From Hyphomicrobiales bacterium (GTDB taxonomy: Bacteria > Pseudomonadota > Alphaproteobacteria > Rhizobiales > Xanthobacteraceae), in assembly GCA_017305455.1 (NCBI GenBank), contig JAFKKO010000144.1, positions 1-35,045 on the forward strand: a stretch of 35,045 nucleotides of DNA, written 5' to 3'. Each line of letters begins with the position of its first letter. The first letter of the stretch is position 1. Shown here piece by piece: positions 17,406-25,388 of the stretch. A program made the position numbers and the translations under genes. The notes under the pieces were generated by a model. That model had not been told where the DNA came from and ran no database searches. It saw nothing but the letters and a program-made list of their open reading frames with translations.

Positions 17406-19226
17406 ATGGGTATCTTTGGGGCTCTCACAACGTCCGTCGCAGGCTTGCGCGCGCAGTCGTATGCGCTGGAAAACATCTCCGGCAACATCGCCAACTCGCA
17501 GACCACGGCGTTCAAGCGCATCGACACCAGCTTCCTCGATCTCATTCCCGACACCGGCGTCACCAAGCAGCTCGCCGGCAGCGTCACCAGCGCATCGCGC
17601 GAGACCAACACGGTGCAGGGCGACGTGCAGAGCGCCGCCGTCGCCACCTATATGGCCATCAATGGCGACGGCTTTTTCGCCGTTCAGAAGCCGGGCAACT
17701 TCACCGACAACCAGCCGGTGTTCGACGGCGTCGATCGCTATACCCGCCGCGGCGACTTCACGCTCGACAAGAACGGCTACCTCGTCAACGGCGCCGGCTA
17801 CTATCTCGAAGGCATCCCGATCGACCCGACCACGGGCAACGTCACCGGCAGCGTGCCGCAGGTGCTGCGCTTCGGCAGCGACTTCCTGCCGGCGCAGCCG
17901 ACAACGTCGGTGACCTACCGCGCCAACCTCGCAAGCTATCCGCTCACCACCAAGCACGATACCTCGGTGCCGGGTTCGGAACTGATCAATCCGGCGGACT
18001 TCACCGCGAACCCGCGCACGGTCGGAACCCCACCGGCGCCGTATTTCAACAATTCGACCTCGGGTACGGCCGTCAGCAGCAAGCTGACGACACCGACGCC
18101 GATCAGTGGCGCGACGCTTCTGTCGGGCGCCGCCAACACCAACTCGATCGTGACCAACTTTGCGGTCGGCGACACCATCACCATTGCGGGCTCGCCCGCC
18201 ACGACGATCACCTTCACGGCGTCGGGTGGTCTGGATGACGCCACGCACATTCCGATCGATGCCACGATCCAGGATCTGCTGACCAAGATGGATGCGGCCA
18301 ACGGCAACACCACGAGCCCTTCGAGCGTTTCCGCGGGCGGCGTCGTGACCCTGAACACGGGTCTTGCCAATGACCTGTCGGTGACCACATCGAATGCCGG
18401 TGCCTTCGCCGCACTCGGCCTGTCGACTCCCGCCACCGCAAACCGGATCGGCGGCGGCACCGCGGGCACCGGCACAGTGATCGGCTCCGACCTGCAGAAT
18501 TTCGTTGCTCAATCGATCTCGGGTGGCGCGACCACCGCTTACGACGTGTCGGGCTCGCCGGTCAGCCTGCAATTCCGCTGGGCGAAGGTGGACAGCGCAA
18601 CGCTCGGCGCGGGCCATGTCGACAAGTGGAATCTGTTCTATCAGGTCGATCCGAACGCGACCGGTTCCGCCGTGGCATGGCAGAACGTCGGTGTTGATTT
18701 CACCTTCAGCGCGAACGGCCAGATGAACCCGGCCGTTCCGTCCGTGACGCTGAACAGTCCGACCATCGGTGGCGTGCCGCTCGGCAACGTGATCGTCAAT
18801 TTCGGCGCCAGCGGCGTGACCCAGTTCGCCGATGCCAACGGCAACGTTCAGGTCAACGACATCCGTCAGGACGGATTCCCCGCCGGACAGTTGCAGACCG
18901 TGTCGATCAGCACCAACGGCCGCGTGGTCGGCAACTACTCGAACGGCCGCAACATCGATCTCGCCCAGATCGTGCTTGCGACGTTCAACGGTCCGAACTT
19001 CCTCAAGCGCATCGATGGCGGCGCGTTCGAGGCGACCGATGAATCGGGCGCGGCGCTCTTTGGCAAGGGCGGCAAGATTGTCGGCTCCTCGCTCGAGGGT
19101 TCGAACTCCGATATCGCCGACGAATTCACCAAGCTGATCGTCACCCAGCAGGCGTATTCGGCCAATACCAAGGTCATCACGACGGCAAACCAGATGGCGC
19201 AGGATCTGCTCAACGTGCTGCGCTGA
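17406..19226 (+). CDS. flgE: Flagellar hook protein FlgE
   Basis: A 606-residue axial protein that polymerises into the hook after type III export. The N-terminal helix and motif ALTTSVAGLRAQSYALENIS with NIANSQTTAFKR, and the C-terminal GSNSDIADEFTKLIVTQQAY with VITTANQMAQDLLNVLR, are diagnostic. It is longer than enterobacterial FlgE (about 400). The extra length includes a beta-rich insert (about 235-345) that resembles the central module of flagellin A downstream: LLSGAANTNSIVTNF here versus LLSGAASTDSVATNF there. A GGAG ribosome-binding site lies eight bases before the ATG. A sigma54 promoter is immediately upstream; flgK follows after 44 bases. Confidence 0.96.
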   Translation: MGIFGALTTSVAGLRAQSYALENISGNIANSQTTAFKRIDTSFLDLIPDTGVTKQLAGSVTSASRETNTVQGDVQSAAVATYMAINGDGFFAVQKPGNFTDNQPVFDGVDRYTRRGDFTLDKNGYLVNGAGYYLEGIPIDPTTGNVTGSVPQVLRFGSDFLPAQPTTSVTYRANLASYPLTTKHDTSVPGSELINPADFTANPRTVGTPPAPYFNNSTSGTAVSSKLTTPTPISGATLLSGAANTNSIVTNFAVGDTITIAGSPATTITFTASGGLDDATHIPIDATIQDLLTKMDAANGNTTSPSSVSAGGVVTLNTGLANDLSVTTSNAGAFAALGLSTPATANRIGGGTAGTGTVIGSDLQNFVAQSISGGATTAYDVSGSPVSLQFRWAKVDSATLGAGHVDKWNLFYQVDPNATGSAVAWQNVGVDFTFSANGQMNPAVPSVTLNSPTIGGVPLGNVIVNFGASGVTQFADANGNVQVNDIRQDGFPAGQLQTVSISTNGRVVGNYSNGRNIDLAQIVLATFNGPNFLKRIDGGAFEATDESGAALFGKGGKIVGSSLEGSNSDIADEFTKLIVTQQAYSANTKVITTANQMAQDLLNVLR

Positions 19227-19270
19227 TCCGTCAGCGCGCCGATGATCCGATTTGAGATGGACAGTGTGTT

Positions 19271-21145
19271 ATGGGTCTGAGCCAAGCTCTTTCGATCGCA
19301 ATGGCCGGTTTGCGGGCCAATCAGGCCGCGCTTTCCCTGGTGTCGTCGAACGTCTCCAACGCGGAGACGCCCGGCTACATCCGAAAATCCGTCTCGCAAG
19401 TGCAGACGACGTCGGCCGGCGCCACCAGCGTGCTGGTGACCGGCGTCAATCGCGAGCTTGATCAGTACATCCAGCGCCAGGTTCTGACGGAGACATCGGG
19501 CGCGGCTTACGCCAGCGCCCGCTCCGGCATGCTGCAGAGATTGCAGGGCGTGTACGGCGATCCGAGTTCTGGCACCACCATCGAATCTGTTTTCAACGAT
19601 TTCACCAACGCGCTGCAGGCGCTCTCCACCAGTCCGAACTCTCCGTCGGCCCGGAATGTGGTGATCAATGCGGCGCAGGCGCTGACCCAGCAGCTCAATT
19701 CGACATCCCAGGGCATTCAGAGTCTGCGCAGCGATGCGGAATCCGCGCTCAACAACTCGGTGCAGGTCGCCAACAACGCGATGCAGCAGATCGCGGCGAT
19801 CAACAAGCAGTTGATGGGCGTCTCCGGCAATGATGCCGCTTCCGCCTCCCTGATGGATCAGCGCGATCAGTACGTCACCCAGCTTTCGCAGCTCATGGAC
19901 GTTCGCGTCGTTCAGGGCGACTCCAACCAGATCAGCATCCTCACCAATTCCGGCGTGCAGCTCGTCGGCGCCAGCGCGGCCGCGTCCCTGTCGTTCAATC
20001 AGCAGGGCACCGTGACGCCGAACACGTTTTGGGATGCCGATCCGACCAAGAGCAATCTCGGCACCATCACGCTGTCGTTTCCGCAGGGTGGTTCGATCGA
20101 CATGGTCGCGACCAACTCGATCCGTTCGGGCGCGATCGCGGGCTATCTCGAACTGCGCGACAAGACGCTGGTTCAGGCCCAGACCCAGATCGACCAGTTG
20201 GCCGCCTCGATGGCGTCCGCGTTGTCGGACAAGACCAGCGACGGCACGCCGGCGACCTCCGGCAGCCAGAACGGATACAGCTTCGATTTCTCGCCGGCGC
20301 AGCCGCAGAACGGCAACGTCATCCACCTGACCTATACCGACAATCTCAGCGGTCAGACCCGCAATCTGTCGATCGTGATGGTCAACGATCCCTCGGTGCT
20401 GCCGCTGAAGAAAACCGACACGATCGATCCGAACGATGACGTCATCGGCGTGGATTTCTCGGGCGGCATGGCATCGGTCGCCGCCCAGTTGAACGCGGCA
20501 TTGAGCAGCGCCAACCTGCACTTCTCCGGCTCGGGTTCGTCGCTGACCGTGCTCGACGATGGCGGCGGGCTTGCCGCCATCAACGCCGGTTCGATGACCA
20601 CGACCGTGGGGTCGCTGACCAGCGGCAGCCCGCAGCTCGCTTTGTTCAAGGATGGCGGCTCGCTTTACACCGGCGCGTTCACCTCCAATGGATCGCAGCA
20701 GGTCGGCCTTGCGGGCCGGATCACGGTGAACAGCGAACTGCTGGCCGATCCGTCGCGGCTGATCGTCTACAACACTTCGCCGCTGACGGAATCCGGTGAC
20801 ACCACGCGCTCGGACTTCATGCTGTCGCAGCTCACCCGCGGCTCCTATTTCTATTCGCCGCAGACCGGCATCGGTTCGACGGCGACGCCGTTCAAGGGAT
20901 CGCTGCTCAGCTTCATCCAGCAAGTCACCACCGCGCAGGGGCAGGCGGCGAGCGCCGCAAAGCAGCTTTCGGACGGGCAGGACGTCGTGCTGGCGACGTT
21001 GCAGAACAAGATGAACGCATCGTCGGGCGTGAACATCGATGAAGAGATGGCGCATCTTCTGGCGCTGCAAAACGCCTATTCGGCAAATGCGCGCGTGATG
21101 TCGACGGCCAACAGCATGTTCGCTGCGCTTCTGCAGGCAGTTTGA
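19271..21145 (+). CDS. flgK: Hook-filament junction protein FlgK (HAP1)
   Basis: A 624-residue axial protein that joins hook and filament. The N-terminus MGLSQALSIAMAGLRANQAA with SNVSNAETPGYIRKSV, and the C-terminus VNIDEEMAHLLALQNAYSAN with ARVMSTANSMFAALLQAV, are the FlgK signatures. The middle (about 160-520) contains coiled-coil and beta-rich domains, including a module near 390-450 similar in style to those in the flagellins. It lies 44 bases after flgE and 11 bases before flgL, so it is part of a flgE-flgK-flgL transcript presumably started by the sigma54 promoter. The ribosome-binding site is weak, consistent with translation linked to flgE. Confidence 0.96.
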   Translation: MGLSQALSIAMAGLRANQAALSLVSSNVSNAETPGYIRKSVSQVQTTSAGATSVLVTGVNRELDQYIQRQVLTETSGAAYASARSGMLQRLQGVYGDPSSGTTIESVFNDFTNALQALSTSPNSPSARNVVINAAQALTQQLNSTSQGIQSLRSDAESALNNSVQVANNAMQQIAAINKQLMGVSGNDAASASLMDQRDQYVTQLSQLMDVRVVQGDSNQISILTNSGVQLVGASAAASLSFNQQGTVTPNTFWDADPTKSNLGTITLSFPQGGSIDMVATNSIRSGAIAGYLELRDKTLVQAQTQIDQLAASMASALSDKTSDGTPATSGSQNGYSFDFSPAQPQNGNVIHLTYTDNLSGQTRNLSIVMVNDPSVLPLKKTDTIDPNDDVIGVDFSGGMASVAAQLNAALSSANLHFSGSGSSLTVLDDGGGLAAINAGSMTTTVGSLTSGSPQLALFKDGGSLYTGAFTSNGSQQVGLAGRITVNSELLADPSRLIVYNTSPLTESGDTTRSDFMLSQLTRGSYFYSPQTGIGSTATPFKGSLLSFIQQVTTAQGQAASAAKQLSDGQDVVLATLQNKMNASSGVNIDEEMAHLLALQNAYSANARVMSTANSMFAALLQAV

Positions 21146-21156
21146 GGTAGGTTCTC

Positions 21157-22671
21157 ATGACCATCGATGGCGTTAGCGGACGGACATCCTATATCGGAAC
21201 GTCGATCCTTAACCTGAGAAGCCAGCTCGACACGCTGTCGCAGCAACTGGCGAGCGGCAAGAAATCGACCACCTATTCCGGTCTCGGCATCGACAGCAGC
21301 GTCGCCACTGGACTGCGTTCGCAGATTTCCATGCTGGCGGGCTACGCCAACACGGCGACCAACCTCAACACCCGCATCAACGTGGTCAACCTGTCCCTGC
21401 AAGGATTGGCGGACGCGGCGTCTTCGACCAAGACCGCCGCGAGCGGATCCTCGCTGGTGCTGGACAACAACGGGCAGACGCCGGGCCAGCAGATCGCCTA
21501 CGCGAATTTCACGCAGGCGGTGTCGCTGCTCAACGCGCAATCGGGCGACCGCTATCTGTTTTCGGGCCGCGCCACCGATACGCCGGCGACAGCCTCGGCC
21601 GACGACATTCTCAACGGCACGACGGCGCTCGCCGGTCTCAAGCAGGTGATCGACGAACGCAGGATGGCCGATCAGGGCACCGGCTTCACCGGCCGGTTGC
21701 AGACCACGCAGACCGGACCGTCGGTCTCGGTCAACGAGGATACAACGGGATCCGTTTTCGGTCTCAAGCTCGCATCGATCTCGACCACGATCGCCGGTGC
21801 ATCGGTGACGCAGCCGCCGAATCCGCCGCCGGTGATACCGGCGCCGCCGGCCGCGATGTCGGTCAACCTGACCGCAAACGCCAGCGTCGGCGACAAGGTG
21901 ACCTTCACCTTCAACCTTCCGGACGGCACGTCGGAAGCGATTCGACTGACGGCGACGACGGATTCGCCGCCGCCCGACGGCAGCTTCACGATCGGGGCCG
22001 ATCCGGATGCGACCGCCGCCCAGATCAAGACCGCGCTCGACAAGTCGATCCAGACCCTGGTGAGGGGCCCCCTCGTTGCGGCGTCGGCGATGACTGCGTC
22101 GGACGGTTTCTTTGACGACCCGCCGCAGCGCGTGAACATCGGCGCCCCGGCGACCGGCTTTGCCGATGCGACGGGCCTGCGCAGCGGCTCCGCCGACACG
22201 GTGATCTGGTACACCGGCGAGAGCGGATCGGATTCGGCGCGCGGCACCGCGGTCGTCGGCATCGATCAATCGATCACGGTTCAATACGGCGCGCGCGCCA
22301 ATGAAGATGCGCTGCGCAACGCTCTGCAGGTGATGGCGACTTACGCGGCCGTGACGACGGTCAATGACAGCTATGCCAATTCCCAGATGACGGCGCTTAA
22401 CCAGCGCGTCGGCGATGCGCTGGCGGTGAAGCCGGGCGTGCAGTCGATTCAGGACATCCAGGCGGACTTCGCGGGCACGCAGGCGGCGGTGAAAGCCGCC
22501 ACCACGCGACAGACGCAGACCACGTCGATGGCGAAGACCATGCTGGATTCGATCGAGGGCGTTTCGGACGAAGAGGTTGCGTCCAAAATTCTCGCGCTGC
22601 AGACCAGCCTTCAGGCGGCCTATCAGACCACGTCCTCGCTCTATCAGCTCAGCCTGGTGAAGTTCCTGTGA
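21157..22671 (+). CDS. flgL: Hook-filament junction protein FlgL (HAP3)
   Basis: A 504-residue flagellin-like junction protein. The N-terminal part (about 1-100) has the flagellin-type heptad region with TLSQQLASGKKSTTYSGLG, and the C-terminal part (about 385-504) has LNQRVGDALAVKPGVQSIQD and ILALQTSLQAAYQTTSSLYQ. Between them is a Pro-rich spacer (PPNPPPVIPAPPAA, about 224-237) and a beta-rich insert (about 240-370), making it longer than the usual 300-350 residues. GAGGTAGG precedes the ATG at good spacing. It closes the flgE-flgK-flgL unit, and flbT converges on it from the other strand. Confidence 0.93.
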   Translation: MTIDGVSGRTSYIGTSILNLRSQLDTLSQQLASGKKSTTYSGLGIDSSVATGLRSQISMLAGYANTATNLNTRINVVNLSLQGLADAASSTKTAASGSSLVLDNNGQTPGQQIAYANFTQAVSLLNAQSGDRYLFSGRATDTPATASADDILNGTTALAGLKQVIDERRMADQGTGFTGRLQTTQTGPSVSVNEDTTGSVFGLKLASISTTIAGASVTQPPNPPPVIPAPPAAMSVNLTANASVGDKVTFTFNLPDGTSEAIRLTATTDSPPPDGSFTIGADPDATAAQIKTALDKSIQTLVRGPLVAASAMTASDGFFDDPPQRVNIGAPATGFADATGLRSGSADTVIWYTGESGSDSARGTAVVGIDQSITVQYGARANEDALRNALQVMATYAAVTTVNDSYANSQMTALNQRVGDALAVKPGVQSIQDIQADFAGTQAAVKAATTRQTQTTSMAKTMLDSIEGVSDEEVASKILALQTSLQAAYQTTSSLYQLSLVKFL

Positions 22672-22677
22672 TAGTCC

Positions 22678-22697
22678 GGCGGGCGTGCGCGCCCGCC
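22678..22697 (+). terminator. GC-rich hairpin after flgL
   Basis: GGCGGGCG (22678-22685) pairs with CGCCCGCC (22690-22697) around a TGCG loop, beginning seven bases after the flgL stop. There is no T tract, so it may be an RNA 3'-end stabiliser or a weak terminator. Confidence 0.45.
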
Positions 22698-22728
22698 CGG
22701 TCGCGATCTCCCAAGGCATCCGCAAACG

Positions 22729-22749
22729 AAAAAGCTCCCTTCTGGGAGC
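22729..22749 (-). terminator. Rho-independent terminator for flbT
   Basis: Read on the minus strand, GCTCCC-AGAA-GGGAGC (plus 22734-22749) is followed directly by a run of five T (plus-strand A tract 22729-22733). It lies 30 bases past the flbT stop. Confidence 0.85.
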
Positions 22750-22778
22750 CCGTTCGTCTGTCTTCGGTGTGTGCGGTG

Positions 22779-23213
22779 TTACGCGGCGCCTTGAAGGGGG
22801 CCGGAGGTCATGCCGCTGATCTTTTCTCTTGCGAGCGCGAGAAGTTCGCTCTCGTGAGTGATCAGCTTTTTCGATTCCTTGAGCGCTTTATAATAGTCGC
22901 CGTTTAAGATGTGGTTATTGATCTCCTGAATCGCCGCCGCGGAGCTCGGCATTGCGATCAGAAGATCGCGTACCAGGTCGAAATAGACCGCGTGATGCTC
23001 CTGCGGATCCTGTGTGACGTACATCAACTGCACCGCCAGGTAGAGCAGCTTCGCCGGCGTGTCGGCGGTGGCGGGCGTCAGAATGTCTTTCTCGCGCAGG
23101 ATCGGAATGCGCTCGCCCTCGATCAGGATTTTGGCGCGCTGCTCGGTATTGGTGATTACGCATGAGCCGATGATGATTTTTTCGTGCGGCTTGAGCTCTA
23201 CTTTCAAGGCCAT
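22779..23213 (-). CDS. flbT: Flagellin mRNA regulator FlbT
   Basis: A 144-residue cytoplasmic regulator. In Caulobacter, FlbT binds the 5' leader of flagellin mRNA and blocks translation until the hook is complete. MALKVELKPHEKIIIGSCVI, ILIEGERIPILREKDIL and YLAVQLMY with the following DPQEHHAVYFDLV fit the family along its length. The frame is open further upstream to 23297, but those 28 residues come from a short DNA repeat and are absent from the family, so ATG 23213 (GGGGA upstream) is chosen. It is convergent with flgL and divergent from the flagellin A gene, its likely target. Confidence 0.93.
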   Translation of the reverse strand: MALKVELKPHEKIIIGSCVITNTEQRAKILIEGERIPILREKDILTPATADTPAKLLYLAVQLMYVTQDPQEHHAVYFDLVRDLLIAMPSSAAAIQEINNHILNGDYYKALKESKKLITHESELLALAREKISGMTSGPLQGAA

Positions 23214-23535
23214 GTCTGTTGTCCCCGGATTTGATGCGGTTGTTGTTCCCGGATTTGACGACGCCTCGTCGTCCGCACAGTGATCCTTTCCGATCATGGT
23301 TAAAGGCAGGTAAACGCGCCGCGCCTTCGCGGTTCCATGGCGTGTGGAAAATATCCAGTGTTTTCAACGAAATCGTCGAAGGCGTGGGGTTTCGGAAGCG
23401 CAGACAGATGCGAAAAACCTATACGAACCGATTCATACCTTCTTAGAGCGTTCGCCCCAATGTTCCGGCCATCGTCACCAGTAAAGGTGGCGTCACGCCC
23501 ACACACGACGTGCTCTCACCAGAAAGGTAAAGCAA
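23214..23535. other. Divergent intergenic region (322 bp) flbT / flagellin A
   Basis: This holds the 18-bp direct repeat and a near-CtrA box TTAA-N7-TAAAC (23300-23315, one mismatch). The flagellin A leader follows. No convincing sigma54 site was found; TGGGGTTTCGGAAGC (about 23386-23400) has the GG-N10-GC spacing but a poor -12. The flagellin A start has AGAAAGG as ribosome-binding site. Confidence 0.55.
23217..23258. repeat. 18-bp direct repeat in the flbT leader
   Basis: TGTTGTCCCCGGATTTGA (23217-23234) and TGTTGTTCCCGGATTTGA (23241-23258) differ at one base and are 24 bases apart. They sit immediately upstream of flbT, on its transcript leader side. The 24-base period is a multiple of three, so if the upstream frame were translated it would read Ser-Asn-Pro-Gly-Thr-Thr twice. 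Confidence 0.75.
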
Positions 23536-25131
23536 ATGTCTGATATCGTTCTCTCGTCTTCGGTCCGCCAGAACCTGCTGTCGCTCCAGTCGACCGCCGA
23601 CCTCCTGTCGACCACGCAGACCCGCCTTGCCACCGGCAAGAAGGTCAATACCGCTCTCGACAATCCGACGAACTTCTTCACTGCCTCTGGCCTCGATTCT
23701 CGCGCCAGCGACATCAACAATCTGCTCGATGGCATCGGCAACGGCGTGCAGGTTCTGCAGGCTGCCAACACCGGCATCACCTCGCTGCAGAAGCTGGTCG
23801 ACAGCGCGAAGTCGATCGCCAACCAGGCGCTGCAGGCGACCTCGGGCTATTCGACCAAGTCGCAGGCGAGCACCGCAGCCATCACTGGCGCGACGGCCGC
23901 AAACCTGCTCGGACCGGGTGGCGCTCCGACCGACGCTGCTGCGACTGCCGGTACCGTCATCAACAACAAGGCGGGTACGCCGGCTCCGATGACGTCTGGG
24001 ACCTTGCTGTCGGGTGCGGCCAGCACCGACTCGGTTGCTACCAACTTCACCGCTAGCGACACCATCGTTGTCAACGGAAAGACCATTTCGTTCAACTCGG
24101 GTGCTGGCACCACGGGTACGGCGGCCGGCGGCGACCTGTCGATCGACATCACGACCGGTTCGGTTCAGGACGTTGTCGATGCGATCGACGCGATCACGGG
24201 CGGTACGTCCTCGCTCAGCGGCGGCGCCATCACCCTGCACACCGGCACCGCCAGCGATCTGACGATCAGCGGCTCGGGCCTCGCCAAGCTCGGCCTGACC
24301 GCCGGCACGACTGCCCGCACGCCGGGTGCTCCGGCTGCGCTCGAAGGCAAGACGCTGACCATCGGCGCGACCGATGGCGGCACCGCCACCAGCATCAAGT
24401 TCGGTACCGGCGGCGTGAAGACCCTCGACCAGTTGAACACGGCGCTTGCCGGGAACAATCTGCAGGCCTCGATCGACTCGTCGGGCGTGCTGACCTTCAC
24501 CACCACCAACGATCATGCCCATGCGACGATCGGTGCGTTTGGTGGTTCGGCGGTTGCCGCCGGTGCGGGCCTGTTCGGTGCGTCCATCTCGGTCAGCGCT
24601 CCGGTGGAAGACGCCAATGCGCAGAACAGCCGTGCGAGCCTTGTCAACCAGTACAACACTGTGATTGACCAGATCCGCACCACTGCGCAGGACGCCTCCT
24701 TCAACGGTGTCAACCTGCTCAATGGCGACCAGCTCAAGCTGGTGTTCAACGAGTCCGGCAAGTCCACGCTGAGCATCACCGGCGTGACCTTCGACCCTGC
24801 CGGCCTCGGCCTCAGCTCGCTCACCAAGGGCACGGACTTCGTTGACAACGCCTCGACCAACAAGATCCTGTCGGCGCTCAACGACGCCAGCAGCTCGCTG
24901 CGCGCTCAGGCTTCGTCCCTCGGCTCGAACCTGTCAGTCGTGCAGATCCGTCAGGACTTCAACAAGAACCTGATCAACGTGCTGCAGACCGGTTCGTCCA
25001 ACCTGACGCTGGCCGACACCAACGAGGAAGCGGCGAACAGCCAGGCGCTGGCGACCCGCCAGTCGATCGCTGTCTCGGCGCTGGCCCTTGCCAACCAGTC
25101 GCAGCAGAGCGTGCTTCAGCTCCTGCGCTGA
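23536..25131 (+). CDS. Flagellin A (DUF1522-type central domain)
   Basis: A 531-residue filament subunit. The N-terminal coiled-coil region (about 1-105: SSSVRQNLLSLQSTADLLST, RLATGKKVNTALDNPTNFFT, LLDGIGNGVQVLQAANTGI) and the C-terminal one (about 360-531, ending ATRQSIAVSALALANQSQQS and VLQLLR) are flagellin domains D0/D1. Between them lie two beta-rich modules: about 155-258, related to the insert in FlgE and to the domain called DUF1522, and about 264-350 with a flagellin-IN-like pattern. It has no Cys. It lies divergent from flbT and upstream of a close paralogue; each ends in its own terminator. Confidence 0.95.
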   Translation: MSDIVLSSSVRQNLLSLQSTADLLSTTQTRLATGKKVNTALDNPTNFFTASGLDSRASDINNLLDGIGNGVQVLQAANTGITSLQKLVDSAKSIANQALQATSGYSTKSQASTAAITGATAANLLGPGGAPTDAAATAGTVINNKAGTPAPMTSGTLLSGAASTDSVATNFTASDTIVVNGKTISFNSGAGTTGTAAGGDLSIDITTGSVQDVVDAIDAITGGTSSLSGGAITLHTGTASDLTISGSGLAKLGLTAGTTARTPGAPAALEGKTLTIGATDGGTATSIKFGTGGVKTLDQLNTALAGNNLQASIDSSGVLTFTTTNDHAHATIGAFGGSAVAAGAGLFGASISVSAPVEDANAQNSRASLVNQYNTVIDQIRTTAQDASFNGVNLLNGDQLKLVFNESGKSTLSITGVTFDPAGLGLSSLTKGTDFVDNASTNKILSALNDASSSLRAQASSLGSNLSVVQIRQDFNKNLINVLQTGSSNLTLADTNEEAANSQALATRQSIAVSALALANQSQQSVLQLLR

Positions 25132-25155
25132 TCTCGGCGGCTCACGAAAAGACGG

Positions 25156-25183
25156 AAACGGCGGGGGAAACCCCGCCGTTTTT
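25156..25183 (+). terminator. Rho-independent terminator after flagellin A
   Basis: AAACGGCGGGG (25156-25166) pairs perfectly with CCCCGCCGTTT (25171-25181) around a GAAA tetraloop and is followed by more T residues. It is one of the strongest terminators in the window. Confidence 0.95.
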
Positions 25184-25266
25184 GTTTTGTTTTTCCGGGT
25201 GTTGTCGCTTTGAAAGGGGGCGAGCCGCCACCGCTTCCGCCGTTCATATTTCATAAAGTAAGAAAT

Positions 25267-25292
25267 TTAAGTGCTCTTTAACCATAATTTAA
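25267..25292 (+). promoter_or_regulatory. Triple CtrA-like box upstream of flagellin B
   Basis: TTAA half-sites start at 25267, 25278 and 25289, each 11 bases from the next. This gives TTAA-GTGCTCT-TTAAC (an exact TTAA-N7-TTAAC) and the overlapping TTAA-CCATAAT-TTAA. The array lies in an AT-rich patch about 100 bases upstream of the flagellin B start. CtrA binding is inferred from the consensus. Confidence 0.6.
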
Positions 25293-25388
25293 ACCGTACC
25301 TCCTAAGAATTCTGGGAAAGACGGTCGTGTCGTCTGTTCACGGTGCCGTCCAGTAGCCGGTTTCGCATACTCCAAGGAAGGTACTCAC

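Noticed and set aside
18935-22725. Long minus-strand frames (711 and 549 residues) opposite flgE, flgK and flgL
   Set aside because: Arg/His-rich antisense translations of GC-rich axial-protein genes; no ribosome-binding site or family resemblance.
23214-23297. N-terminally extended flbT start at 23297
   Set aside because: The 28 extra residues derive from an 18-bp direct repeat and are not part of the FlbT family; the ATG at 23213 has its own ribosome-binding site.
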